Assembly: GCF_001540865.1 (NCBI RefSeq)
Contig: NC_033627.1
Coordinates: 940,432 to 1,004,431 of the forward strand
DNA: 64,000 nucleotides
Direction of reading: 5' to 3'
From: Ananas comosus
Taxonomy: Eukaryota; Streptophyta; Magnoliopsida; Poales; Bromeliaceae
Shown in pieces: positions 12,529 to 25,550 of the stretch (its first letter is position 1; each line of letters opens with the position of its first letter). The notes under the pieces are model-generated. The model saw nothing but the letters and a program-made list of their open reading frames with translations, was not told where the DNA came from and did not search any database. The position numbers and the translations under genes were made by a program.

Positions 12529-12676
12529 ACCAACCGTTTCTAGAGCAAGTGGCAAAGGGTTTGGTGGTTGGTACCCGAGACCTAAGTTCAAATCCTAGTT
12601 GATTCACATTTCTAGCTAAGTTTATTTTTAAATGAAATAAATGAAGCGGGTAGCGTGCTACCTATCTCTCTCAAAA
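12529..12676 (+). mobile_element. tRNA-derived SINE, near-intact
   Basis: The element carries a box A-like segment (TAGAGCAAGTGGCAAAGGG), a box B-like segment (GTTCAAATCC) and a tail GAAGCGGGTAGCGTGCTACC followed by TCTCTC and an A-run. It is flanked by a perfect 17-bp target duplication, ATGTTTTAGCAACAAAC, at 12512-12528 and 12677-12693. This is the clearest copy of the family in the window. Confidence 0.9.
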
Positions 12677-12693
12677 ATGTTTTAGCAACAAAC

Positions 12694-14979
12694 GTACACA
12701 TTGCATAAGCTCTCCTCAGGAGTGTGGAGTGCTCGCGAAACAAGTAACGTTTGCTTTTTGTTTGATAGGAGGCGCCGCAGAGAGGAGGCACAAGACAAGT
12801 AGAAACCACTGAGGTGTGCCCAAATAATTGCTGGAGACAAAGGAGCTTTGACACACACTACTCTTCTTCTCTTTGATAGCTTAAAATTAAAGATACTATG
12901 ACTAGCTAGGAATTGTTGTCCTCCAAGTGTGTGGTTGTGAATCGAGATACAAAGAGATGAAAGCGAAATTGAGAACTTGATATGCCACATATCCATGATT
13001 AATTGATGGCTCGAAGATGTTTGTGGTAAGTCATAGGCAAAATCGTCAACATCTTCTTAAAGAGAGACCATTACCTGGATCGTGTCCATCACATCATCTG
13101 CTCGTCGACCACGCACCCATTTGATTTGATCTACTCTATGTGCATCACCACTTTGCCTAATTCCAACTAGATTGTAGGTTGCAAATTAAAAGTATTTTAT
13201 ATAAATAGTACAGGGATTGAAAATAGAGATGGGATAAAGAAAGCAAGTTTGACGGATAACTGGCCAATTTATATCTTACATATTAATGCTCTTTTTCAAA
13301 CTTGTAATTTGAAATTCATCACCTATATATGGCTCCCCCTCTTTCGCTGAGACTGATGACTTTTCTATGCTAATTGTGGGTGTTTTTGTGAGATAATGAA
13401 ATTTCAAAGTTATGCATGCTTAGTCGAACTTATAAGGCACTGTATTTGAAAATAATAATTTCACATGATTTATCTACTTCATGACCAGGTAAAAAAGATG
13501 AGCTTCTTCATTATTTCACATACCCTCTAATAACACCCTAATTTAATTGCATAATATTACATCAAGCTTGTCGAGGGGCAAAATAAAATGGTGAGGACCA
13601 CAAAGTGGGTCGGTGTACTTAGGTACTATTTCTCTTTCAAAAATGTTAGGTACATACTATCTCAAATGAAGTTACACGAAGCATGAATTTAAAGGTTAAC
13701 TCCCATATTTAATGTGATAAAATGAAATTGCATCTCCATCAATCTTTCCAAAATTATATTAATGTTATCATTGTACGCAAAACCGAATTTCTAATGCAGG
13801 TTTGATCGATATTAAATTGTGCTAATTCTTGTACAACCACCAACTAATTAGAAACAATGGGGGAATTAAAAAACAATCTTCTTTAAAATGCTTACTATGG
13901 ACAATGTGCATGATTGGTTGTTAACACAGATTGCATGGTTTAAGCATTGCAATAACTAAAAACCTTTTCAAAGTTAAGAACATTCCACCTTCTAGCATGA
14001 ATACTGTACATACATATTGCAAATAATTAAGTATAACAAAATTAAATTGTGAACAATAAGCACTGCAACAACATATATTCATCGAATAATTAAGCAACCT
14101 ATTCTTTTCCATACATATATGTAAATCCTATATACAAAGTATCTTTCTTAGAAATTAAATTAATTAGTGAATTATCAATAATGCTCTTTAATTATTTCAC
14201 TGGAAATTGAGAAAATGACCACATGAAGTACAATTAATGTTAAGTGAGTTAAAAATTTAGTCGAGGCACGGATGCGTTCTCTTCCCAGTTAGCTAGTTCA
14301 AATGTGAATGGATCTCTAAAATATTCGGGCAAAAAAGCAAATAAGTCTTAATCAAATTAAGAAGCATATATAGTACGCATCTAATTATTGAGATCATGCA
14401 TAGACTTAATCAAAGAATATGATGAGAGCTCTCCCATAATATTTCTAGGAACTTATGTCACCTTGATGACTGACTTTTTAGATAAACAGAAAAACAGATG
14501 ATATTCTGAAAAACAAAAATAAGATTTAAAGTAGTACTGAATATCACTAAGTATGATGAGTCATGGAAGGGCAAATAAAGTGGCAAATTTTGTTGCATGA
14601 AAAGGCAATTCAGTTTTTTTTAACTTCCATGGATGGCAAAGATATATAGTTGATGTTACCATAAGATGAGAATATTTAATTGAAAGATGTGTCTCTCTTA
14701 ATTAAAATGATCTTCAATTGCCATGTCATTTTCTAGTTAAAAAAAAAAGTTGGTTTTTTAAAAGTCCATATATGAATGAAAAGATAAGCATCTAATGTCA
14801 AAAAAGACTAGAGTGGTTGAGAGTTTGGCCTCTTGAAGCAAACATGTACACCTGTATCCAGTACATGTTTTGGTGTTGCTTGTAACCAGATGAAGTCAAC
14901 CAAAACATCCATCAGCCTAACTAGAATGAAGTACATGAAATAATGCTATTTCTGAAGGAAAAAAAAAAAAAAAAGGTAA
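12694..14979. other. Intergenic, AT-rich
   Basis: About 2.3 kb without a supported gene. The minus-strand frame at 13921-14112 is low-complexity and I do not believe it. Confidence 0.6.
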
Positions 14980-15341
14980 GGGTGTGTTTGGTTCCACGTA
15001 AAACTGTGGAAAAAAAATTTTCGGTGAAAAAAAAATTTTCGGTAGAAAAATAATTTTACGTCGTTAGTGTTTGGTTTGTTGGAAAAAAAATAGTTTTCCA
15101 TGAAGCTTGTTTGGTTGGAAGAAAAAAATAGATGAAAAACTATTTAATATATTTTATTATATAATATTAATATATAATAATTAATATATTTTATATATTA
15201 TTATAATTTTTATATACATATTAAATATATTTAAAATTATAATAAACATATTACATCATATATAATATATTTAGAAATATTAATAAATAATTACAAATTT
15301 ATAAATAAAATATTATATANGAGAGCACAGCAGCCCTGCTC

Positions 15342-15373
<32 letters not shown>

Positions 15374-15649
15374 GGTGAGTGAGTGGTCCACAGTTGGACC
15401 ACTCATGCGGTCCACGAGAATCAGACTTTCTCGTGGACCACGTTCTTTTCAACGCTGTGAGCCCCGACTTTGGGATCAAGTTTTCGTTTTCCGCCCGCGG
15501 TGGGCGGAAAACGAAAAGTTAGGTTTTTACACAGAATCCGTAAAAAAAATTTTCCGGCAACTACTTTTACAAGCAACCAAACAAGAAAAAATTACTTTTC
15601 AATGGAAAAAAAATTTTTAGGGTGTTTTTACAGACAACCAAACACCACC
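14980..15649. mobile_element. Harbinger-like MITE with N and hairpins
   Basis: The left end GGGTGTGTTTGGTT and the right end (rc GGTGGTGTTTGGTT) are flanked by TAA on both sides (14977-14979 and 15650-15652). The interior is AT-rich up to the N at 15320. It then switches to a GC-richer block with an (AT)n run and three perfect hairpins (15381-15404, 15409-15439, 15481-15517). The N may hide missing sequence. Confidence 0.65.
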
Positions 15650-16195
15650 TAATGCTTTTTAATTTCTTATGAAAAAAGAAAAAAAAAACAAAGATTACAA
15701 GTTTGAAGTTCAATTAATTTAAAAGGGGTTATATAGGAGAATTAATTTTTTAGGTTGACCGAAATATACATTCCTCAAATGGTTCGTTTGAAACTATTTT
15801 TACTTAAGCTTGACAAATTCCTACCTCAATGATATGAAATAACTACACATGATCAGGCACTATAGTGAGGATTTAGAAATTATATAATTATCATATATAT
15901 GCATCGCAATTGTAATTTTTTAATTTTTTTATAAATTTTATTGCGTTCTATCTTGCTTTCACATATATTATAAGCAAACATTAAGTAGAGAAACTCTTTA
16001 ACTTTATTGACTTGCTATAAGTTGATGGCGTAGGAAGTAGCTACATATTTTGTCGCTGAAGAGCGCATCATGCGATCGTAGCATTGACGTGCACTCTTTC
16101 ACAAACTTTGGCCCTGCGAGCTACAGTAATAATTTAAGAAGTTTGGATATATAGAGGTGTGAAACGAAATACCAATAAAGAAAATGAAACACGTC

Positions 16196-16350
16196 ACCGA
16201 CCGTTTCTAGCACAAGTGATAAAAAATTTGATGATTAGTATTCGATCAAAGTCTCAAGTTTAAATTATACTTATTTTATAATTTCAGCTAAATTTATTTC
16301 TAAAGAAACAAATAAAATGAATAGCATGCTATCTTTTTCTAAAAGAACAA
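16196..16350 (+). mobile_element. SINE, degenerate copy
   Basis: Same order as the intact copy (CTAGCACAAGTG, CAGCTAAATTTATTTCTAAA, ATGAATAGCATGCTATC) but heavily mutated. Imperfect flanking repeats ATGAAACACG and ATGAAACATG are visible. Confidence 0.75.
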
Positions 16351-16591
16351 ATATGAAACATGCCGGGCTTATCATTTTCCATACAATTAAGCTACATGTA
16401 TCTTAGAATGTTCACCAAGATTAACACGAGTAGTGGGTTTGTTTTGTACAAAAAAAAAACTTTAAATTTTTAAATACAACGATTATTTTTATTCATGAAA
16501 TAGGTCGCATTTGCAGTATTATATATACAATCCATAAAGTGAGAATTAAGTACAAAACACTAATTACTAATCCTCGTCAATGCTGTTCTAT

Positions 16592-17760
16592 TGAACCTGC
16601 CACTATATTTCTTCTCCATATTCCGAGCATCGAAATGGGTAATTAAACGAATTGAAACTCTTCGAAGAGCCTTTTTCTGGAAAGGAAGGAGTACAATAGC
16701 GGGGGGTTATTGTCTGGTCAGATGGAAGACGGTTTGTAGGAGCAAAAGAGACGGAGGATTAGGGGTGAAGGACCTGGAGATGGTGAATGTAACGCTACTA
16801 GCCAAATGGTGGTGGAGATTCCTAACGGATAATACTACGAAATGGAGATCCTTCTTAAAGGGGGCTTACTACAAAAGGAGGACACCTCTTAGGGAAGGGG
16901 CTCATTCAGACCGTATTCTCAATGGTGGCAAGGTGTGCTGTCGACCAGCAGCATCTTTCAGTGTGGGGTAGAGTACACAATTGGTGATGGAAGTGTTGTA
17001 AGCTTTTGGAGGGATAAATGGTGTGCACAAATCCCACTGCTTTCGATGTTCCCTAATATCTTCAACGCTGTGATTAGGAAAAACCATCGAGTAAGGGACG
17101 TTTCCACTACTCAGGGTTGGAGGTGGGGCTGGATTCTACAGGGGTTTACACCGGACTCTACAGTTGATGAAGAGTCAATCCTAACTTTGAAACTTATGGT
17201 CGACACTATTACCCCATTGGATATCGAAGATGAGGTTAGATGGAGATGGACTAATTCAGGGGTTTTCACAGTGAAATCGTTGTATTACTTCCTATAGGAC
17301 GGTGGGATAATAGAGACGCACTTCGCAATGCTTTGGAAAACAAAAACCCCCCTCAAAGTTAAAATATTTGCCTGGCTTGTGCTGATGCGGAAGGTACTTA
17401 CTAAAGACAATCTCTTAAAACGGGGATGGTCTAGTGAGGTCAGGTGCGCCCTATGTCTAGAGGAACTGGAAACTATTGACCATCTGTTTTTGAACTGTTA
17501 TGTGTCACATGAGCTGCTAGGTAGCCTGTTACCAAACAAAAGCCGTCTACGGACATGCGGATCAGTATGCGACCTGTGGAAGGACTGCAGCAATAAACGG
17601 GGGGCAACTGGTAGGAGGGAGGCTGGAATCATACTGGCTACATGGTGGGCGATTTGGTTAGAACAAAATAGGAGGATCTTTGAAAATAAGAAGTTCACTG
17701 TGAGGCAGGTGTTGTTGGATTTACGATCTCTTTTCGAACTGTGGAACTCCTATTGCATCT

Positions 17761-17808
<48 letters not shown>

Positions 17809-17904
17809 CGGTTCGGTGGAAGCCTAGTTGCTTCCCGTATTTGCTAAATTCAAACTCTTCATGAATGAAGCGGTAGCATGCTATCTTCTCTCAAAAAAAA
17901 AAAA
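16592..17904 (+). pseudogene. Decayed LINE 3' end (RT/zf-RVT) with tail
   Basis: This is the C-terminal end of a non-LTR retrotransposon polyprotein, truncated at its 5' side. Reading frames 16591-16971, 16935-17297 and 17328-17762 are successive parts of one protein. A frameshift lies near 16935-16970 and an in-frame TAG at 17295-17297. Motifs seen include LVRWKTVCRSKRDGGLGVKD (the conserved segment after reverse transcriptase), the zinc-finger-like CALCLEELETIDHLFLNC and WAIWLEQNRRIFENK. The stop at 17760-17762 is followed by a 46-base T-run, a short UTR, and the tail GAAGCGGTAGCATGCTATC ... TCTCTC(A)n. That tail is shared with the SINEs. Possible flanking repeats GCTGTTCTATT / GCTGTTATT are weak. 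Confidence 0.88.
17763..17808 (+). repeat. Poly(T) run, 46 bases
   Basis: An uninterrupted T-run directly after the LINE stop codon, within its 3' UTR. Confidence 0.95.
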
Positions 17905-20900
17905 GGCTGTTATTCGTTTTAATAATTTAACTGTGTTTGAAGTAAAACAGCTATTTTATGCAGTGTAAAAACGTAGAGTTTCTGAAATTTAACTTAAATA
18001 CTTTACGTGTTAGTTAAAAACAATACGTAAGTACTTATATAAGTTTAGTATTACAAATTAATAATAACATATCTTTTTTATAATGTAATGGTGAAATTTG
18101 GTTATGTTAATATCGCTATGTACTCCCGGTTCAAATAACACAAAATATAGCTAGCTAGGTACACTAAAAAGTCATCGAATTCAATCGCCTAAAAGAATGT
18201 AACGCGTTGCATGCTTTGCTGCGTTAATACCTCTTAGTGTTACACGTACCATGCTAGACTCTTTCCTAGGTTTACTCGTGCATGGTCTATAGTTAGAAGA
18301 TGTAGTGAAGTATAGTTCATCCGTTAATATTATATTAACGAGAAAACATTAATTTATTACTCACTCTCATGCTTTTGAAATGACATACAACATTTAGTGC
18401 CACGTCTCTATAGCTTACTCTATCCAAATTGTTTGAATTCCACAGCTGTCATTAAAAAGCCAAAACTACAAAATTGATTTGCTTGACTTAATTACTGGAT
18501 CATGTGTTGGTATTAAAGAGTATTGTTCCCCAAAAATCATGCATCTAGCAACTACAATATAAATTTGTATAGCACGTAATGGTATTTACGCTACGTCACA
18601 AGATCTACCTGATCATGTTTAATTAGTATCTCATTATTTAATTTAAGATTTCCCGAGGCTTAATCAATGACTTGTTTGAGTTAGCGAAAAACATGTGGAT
18701 CGAATATCTTAGTGTATCTTTATAAGCAGATATTTATTTGGGCCGGTGATTCCGAAGATCTTTAGATTGTATTATATATTGTAGAGTGTAATTTATTAAC
18801 TGGTCAATAAATTATATACATGTGTGATCTTTTAATGATCAAACCTTACCAAACTGTGTATTTTTATATACTGGACTTAGTCATTAATATCTTGTCGCAT
18901 TGTTTATTTTGTAAATACAGCCAAAATAGCAGCATTGTTTGAGAAAAGTGCTGGTGCTTTAATTAAAGAATAGCTAGCTACTATTTAATTTCTTTTATTT
19001 GGATAATTTTAAAAAATAATATATAGAGTGAACAGCTAATCCTAGATATTATAATTAATGGGAAGTAGCCAAACGTCAGCGTGATATCCAGTCACCACAC
19101 TTTTGCCTATAGCATCTATTTACGGCCTAACAAAAATTTAAGTTGATTTCTCTTGAGTTTGATACTGTCTTAAAAAAACGCTTGCCAAGTCGGAGAGCTT
19201 AAACTGATAGATAAAAAAATTTCTCATAATATATATACATCAAAATTTTAATTTGTATTTAAATTGGGAGTAATATTCTATGTAATCTCTCAACTGAATG
19301 CATCGTAATAGCATTAACTCATTAGGCTAATTCTGTAGAGAAAAACAAGCAAAAAGAAAGGTTTCTTGTTAAATGAGAGATTTGTAGCTCTGATAAATCA
19401 TATAGGAAAAGGTGATTTGTAGCTCTAATCTAATACTCTTAGGGTGACAGATGCACAGCGAGAGATTGGAAAGGTATCACATAATTTAATTTGTCATATC
19501 ATCTTAATATTTGAATGCATGGCACTTGGCACCTAATAAATAAGCTTTGCTGGTTTGTTATGTTCTTTTCTTCATAAAGAATGAAAATGAAATCTCTCCT
19601 GATAATGAGAAAGCGAGCTATATATTATATACAATTCTTCGTGGGATTTGTATCTCGATCTCTTGAAAATGAGAAAGTGGTCTCTTATATCGAATTCTGT
19701 GCAGGATTTGTATTTCACCAATTTCATTAAATAAGACCTAGTTTAAATTACAGTGTTCAAATACATTAGATCATTATCATACTTTGATTAGCGTAGATAA
19801 TCCGAAAGCATTTAAACTTTTTCAAACAATGGCGATAATTATCATTTCATTTTGTACCATTAGAGAAAGAGAAGCATCTAAATGCTTAAATTTTATTTAG
19901 CTTTTTAAAACATAAAAATAGGTGTGCTTTACAGTATAATTCTGACCAAAGGATCCATTTGACAACATGGGCACGATATGTGTGTGAAGTGAGAGAACTT
20001 GATAGAAAAATGTTCTATTATTTTTGATAATGAAAATTCATCATGCATGTACTCTACTGCTATTAAAATATGATGAGAGTGATTTTATTAAAAATTGAAA
20101 AAATATATGTTTATGTGTTTGCACCCCAATTTAGATTTTCGGCTCGGTAGCATTAGGAAATATTCTCAATACCAGAAGAGTTTCAAGCCTAAGCCATGTA
20201 AGATGTTAAAAGCGAACCAAAAATAAATATTATAACTTTAAGTTAAAATGATGATAGAAAGTATTTATACAAACTTAAAAAATATTCAATATTTTCGTAC
20301 AAGTTGAAAATAAATACTTTAAGGCCGTGTTTGGTAATAGGATAATTTCTTCAGGGTTAAATTTTTTTATTCCTAGAATATTGAGCTATTCTAGGATAGA
20401 GAGGAATGAAAGTAATTTTTTGTTTGGTAAAATTTTTACTTTTTCTCTGCAATAGACAAAATGATGTTGGGTAACTTTCTTGAAAAAAGAGAAGAATAAT
20501 TAGTAAAGTTGATTGAAATATTTTAAAATGCCAAGTTTACCCGTATATATACAGTGAATTTTTTTCTTTGTATAATACATATACAATACTTGATAAATTT
20601 GAATATAATTTTTTTCAAATATAATTACAATACAAAATTATAATTAAGAAATAATAATTTTTTTGTGCAGAGCAGTGCAATATGCAGTAAGTAAGATAAT
20701 TTTAAATTAATTTATACAATTAGAAATCTATAATAACCAATAATATATGCAATAGTAAGGGGGGGGGGGGTGCGTGTATATGGAAAAATCCGATGTTCGC
20801 CCAATAAGGTTAAAAATGACTTTATTGGGCAATTAAATTAAGAAAAGGTTGGTACCTTATTCCAAATAAGGACCTTGGGCTCTCTGTCGTACTGGAAGAA

Positions 20901-22368
20901 AAACCCAACGAAACTTTTGTAGCAGTGAAATGGGTGAATAGTTTCGAGAGCATAGAAAAAAAAAGGTTATGGTTCATATATCTCTAAACCAAACAGGTTA
21001 CATAATTCTAAATATAATCCTAAAAACAAATTGATACATTTATATATAATCCTAAAAACAAATTGATACACTTAAATAACCGTCAATTTATTTAATCNGG
21101 TATATGTGCGTGGGGGGGGGGGTCCAATCCCTCACCTCTTGGTCGACAATTTTTATTTTATATTTATTGTATTTATATAAAATATCTGTCTAAAACAATT
21201 TTCTCCTCAATAATAATAGAGTACCACGTCATGACAATGTCGGAAAAAAATACATCAAACTATGATTTCGTTTGTTAATTATTAATCAAATATTTAATTA
21301 CACTCGACACGCGTACGTAGGCGTATACCCCCTATTACCAAGCACGTATATACGTGTCCATGAACCCACAAATGTTGTGTGTGTACAGCATGAGAGGAAA
21401 CATTACAAGCAACTGCATGTACGTATCTTCCTGTATAAATTACGTGGCGAACGTCGCCGCCGCACAAAATCAAAATCCTATCCACCTATCCAACGTCTCT
21501 AAATACAGGTGGCGTTTTAGGACGTTATCAGCCGTTGCTTTTAGGCGGGAAATAATCACGTGCGGTTGGAAAGAGCCCATCATCACCAAAGCTTCTTAAA
21601 ACGTGTTGAATTAATATATATACGTGGGCTAAATAATCGCGTTCGAAAAAGAAGAAGAAGAAGGAAATAAGTGGTAGGCTAATGACCACAACGGGAAGGT
21701 TTGACTTTGACTTCTCTGGTGTTGTAGTGTGGAGTTTGAAAAAGTCTTATTATTTTTAAGACATATTAGATATGATTGGTAATTACTTTAAAGAATGATA
21801 AAAACAAAATATACCTGATGCCTGTGTAATCTCAGTAGAGTTTATATAGATCTATTTATGTTCTTTGAATACTCGAGAATGTTCAATGAACAGCTTGATG
21901 TCTCAGTAAAACGTTCAATTAGTAATCTACATATATGTAATTAAATATACGAATAAGCATCAATTTGGTAATGAGGGCTTCTTAAAATTACAGGACTAAC
22001 GCGATTTTGCAGGACACGTTATTATTCATATATAGAAATAAATAAAATATTATGCTTTTTAGCCATGCTCTATGCGCTTAATTAATTTCTCCAGCAGAGA
22101 GATTTATTTTTAAGAAGCAAAAAAATTCTTAATCATGACCCCAATCATAAATGGAGCCTATATCATAAGCGACATCGGGGAGGACCTTCAGTGCTTGGTT
22201 GTCGGCATAAACAGTACTACTTTCACAAAAGCTCTGGCCAAGACAATCATTTAAGTTTGAGATCGATTAGCTAACTAGTGCTTGACTCGTTAGGATCCAA
22301 ATTCCTAAAATAATATTCGACTTGCATACGTGCATGAATACTCAATTCAACAAATATGTCATGATACG
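17905..22368. other. Long AT-rich intergenic stretch
   Basis: No gene is supported. A transposon relic may start at about 20324 (GGCCGTGTTTGGTAATAGG), but I see no matching right end. A G-run is at 20760-20770. A 27-bp tandem repeat (ATAATCCTAAAAACAAATTG) lies at about 21013-21075, and an N at 21098 is followed closely by another G-run. Frames near 21272-21600 overlap on both strands and have no motif. Confidence 0.55.
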
Positions 22369-22381
22369 ATAGATTAATCCT

Positions 22382-22532
22382 CACCAGCCGTCCCTAGCGC
22401 AAAGGGCTTGATAGTTGGTACTCGAGGTTCCAAGTTCGAATCCTAGTTGATTCATATTTTCAGCTAAGTTTATTTCTAAATGAAATAAACGAAGTGGATA
22501 GTATGCTATCTATCTCTCTAAAAAAAAAAAAA
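22382..22532 (+). mobile_element. SINE copy
   Basis: Box A TAGCGCAAAGGGCTTG, box B GTTCGAATCC and tail GAAGTGGATAGTATGCTATC with TCTCTC and an A-run. It is flanked by a perfect 13-bp duplication, ATAGATTAATCCT (22369-22381 and 22533-22545). Confidence 0.88.
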
Positions 22533-22545
22533 ATAGATTAATCCT

Positions 22546-24042
22546 TGGAGATCATTGTCCTTCAGAAACATTAGATTCGTACTAATATAAATTGGAAAAG
22601 ACAATGCTGTGCTGCCAACGAAATGAGATGAGATGAGCAATTCGTGCAATTTTCGGGTGTACAAAATAGCCCCACCACATATGAAACGATCTTATCGTAA
22701 ATCCATTTGTTGCATAGTAGTATGTACTTTCGACAGCAGTCGAAATCTGAAAGCTCAGAAACACTGTTTATAGATGAGTGGTGAAATTATTCTGTGCACA
22801 AGATTTTTTTTTTTTTTTTCCTCTGCAGGAGATTCTGGAGAAACAGCGCCCTTCTCGAACATGCGTGGCTCCTGCATGTGCATTGAAAATTTGTCTGTGT
22901 TCTCGTATCTTACTCTTAGATATGATAGTGTTACAATAGCCAATTGGGTGAATGGATCTTCAACATGAATTAATGGGCTCCGCGATGGGACAATTGCCGT
23001 AGCAGTCCCTCCACCGTCTCATGCGAGGAATTATTGCCTGCTCTCGGTGCATCCGTACATGCCTATTTTTGTCTACCTATCATATATTTTTATTAAATTA
23101 TTAAGTTTTAAGCTAATTGTTCGTCTCTTTAGAGCAAAAAAGATGGCTCGGTGAGCCATATGGAATCCACATTTATGTGATGAAGGAGAGTTGATAAAGC
23201 GATGGTGCTTGGATATATGAATGCACATAGTGTGGGAAGTATTTTGTTTGACGAACCGCCCACGTTTGTTGGTTTTGGAGTCTTACTGTGGCGGCGTAAC
23301 AGTTACAACAGCTGCAACGGCTTTTATTTCCGGGACGGTCCACAAATTTTTTTCAACTTGCCTATCAATGCTCCCGATTATCAAGGGTTTCAAATGTGCA
23401 AATTGCCCACACAATTAAGTGGTTATAAGTAGTCTAAAAAACAAGATCGGTTATTTAGACAACTGATCAGTTGGCCTGACGCACGCTTCAGATACTCAAT
23501 GTCTATAAAAAAGAAGGAAGAAAAAACAAAACTAATTTTCTAGTGAACGGTAGAATTTATTGACATACAGATCAAATTTATTAAATCTGATTTAGTGTGA
23601 TTCAGTGTGGCCAGTGTCTCTCTCACAGCTTTTATGATTGCATTTACGTGATTGGTGACGTGTCCCCTCATTAGAGGTTGAAAACATCTCCTTGGCCCTG
23701 GCTAAAAGACACTGTTGATGAAACTAACGTACCAATGAAGACAAAAGCAAACACCATTGGTGGAGTAGTACAATTTATTTTCTTTTTCGTTTTTTGGAAG
23801 TAAATTTAGTAAACATTAGCGGCTGGTTTTAGGTATGATCCAATTAAAGCCATAGCCGATAATGTTCAGATTCAATTTCTCCTCATGTACTCGATATAGG
23901 AAAAAATTCACGTGTAACAATATGGATATTAACAAACGCATATAATAAACATTATAATAGTCCAAAAAAACATATAACAAAACACTAATCTAATAACATT
24001 ATAGTTGGTTGCACTAATGTACATAATATTTCTCTTCATGCT
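22546..24042. other. Intergenic, no gene seen
   Basis: Short frames at 22774-22968 and 23202-23432 have no recognisable motif or promoter; I leave them out. Confidence 0.5.
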
Positions 24043-24172
24043 ACCGACTATCCCTAGCACAAATTATAAAAGGTTAGGTGATTGGTATCTCGGGTCTTAA
24101 GTTCACATCCAAATTAATTTATATTTTTAACTAAGTTTATTTCTAAAAAAAATTAAACGAAGTGTGTTGTAA
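24043..24172 (+). mobile_element. SINE, degenerate copy
   Basis: TCCCTAGCACAAATT, AACTAAGTTTATTTCTAAA and AAACGAAGTGTG keep the order of the SINE family, but the tail is eroded. Confidence 0.7.
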
Positions 24173-24874
24173 AAAAGAATAGCTGATGGGATGAGAAGAG
24201 AAGAGAGAGAGGATATAATTATTTTTGACAGTAACTGTATATTTTGCTATTTGATTCGTCCTAAATTAACATATAAAATGATTTTTAATCTTTAAAAACA
24301 CCATGAATAATTTTTTTTTGTGGCCATAAATGATTATTAAACTCGATAAACTTCTCGCACTTTCAATTTGCTTGCTCCTTTACTATTCAAAAAGACCCGC
24401 AATGAATCACCAAACTATAGGGATGCTGCACACGTCATATACAATTAGCCGGCTTATTTTTCTCAACAAAATACTAATAAGATTAGAATAATCTTTGCAA
24501 AATGTAGCAAGGAGAAAACAAATACATTAATTTTTAATACGCTTAATATATAAATAAATCCCCAAAAATCTCTATTTAATTATATTAATTAATCTCCTAA
24601 CTACTGGTGAGCTTAATAGCTACTGAGTATAAAAAAATTAAAAAAAAACTTATATACGATAACCTGACACCTCATCAAAACATTATTGCGATTTGCAACT
24701 CATTAAGAAACCGACACGTCAGTAAATGCAGGTCACCAAACGCTCGTCGTGACGAAGTGGGGAAACGGGGGAAACGCCACCTCATTACCGGTCCGGTCGG
24801 CGGTCGCCGCAAAATACGTTTCCCATTCCCGTTTCACTTTCCCCGTTTCAAAGGCGACCGTATTATTATTATTA

Positions 24875-25437
24875 GGGTTTTTTTTTGCATTTAATCCCCT
24901 GAAAAATTTTTATTTTAAAAATAGTCCTGTCAAAATTTAATTTGCAAAAATGGCTCTGGGCTTGCCACGCAGGCGCCACGTCAGGACCATGCGGGCGGGG
25001 CCAGGGCAAATGTGTTAAGTTAAACACGGTGAACCATTCACCGTGTTTAGACACGGTGAATGGTTCACCGTGTTTACTACGTATATTTTATATGTTGAAA
25101 AGAGGAATAGGGAGTAAGGATGTCAATAGGTATGGATATCCGAAATATTATCCGAACCTAAACCCGAATAAATTATATATATACTATTGACATCCTTACT
25201 CCCTATTCCTCTTTTCAACATATAAAATATACGTAGTAAACACGGTGAACCATTCACCGTGTCTAAACACAGTGAATGGTTCACCGTGTTTAACTTGACA
25301 CATTAGTTCTGGCCCTGCCCGCGTGGCGCTTACGTGGCGCCTGCGTGGCAGGCGCAGGATCATTTTTACAAATTAAATTTTAAGAAGGCTATTTTAAAAT
25401 AAAAATTTGTCATGGGGCTATATGCAAAAAAAAGTCC
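24875..25437. mobile_element. Fold-back MULE-type MITE, 563 bp
   Basis: The two halves (about 24875-25121 and 25180-25437) form one long imperfect palindrome around an unmatched centre of some 60 bases. The ends GGGTTTTTTTTTGCAT and rc GGACTTTTTTTTGCAT match. A 9-bp target duplication TTATTATTA (24866-24874 and 25438-25446) fits Mutator-like elements, though the target is itself a TTA repeat. Each arm also holds an inner palindrome built from ACACGGTGAACCATTCACC. No transposase is present. Confidence 0.82.
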
Positions 25438-25550
25438 TTATTATTATTAATTCTATGCCTTGTGCTATAAGCCATCTAACCGACACGCGGCGGCTACAAG
25501 GGCGCGTTTCGGAGCACAGGTGCATGGACTACGCCTCATTTCCCTCCCGC

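Noticed and set aside
14410..14475. ATGATGA ... CTGA as a snoRNA
   Set aside because: Boxes can be found but there is no terminal stem and no recognisable guide.
20324..21000. GGCCGTGTTTGGTAATAGG as a MITE end
   Set aside because: Looks like a Harbinger end, but no matching right end or target duplication was found.
21272..21600. Overlapping frames on both strands
   Set aside because: No motif, AT-rich context, no clear start region; could not support a gene.
22774..23432. Short plus-strand frames
   Set aside because: One reads through a poly(T) tract and neither has family features.
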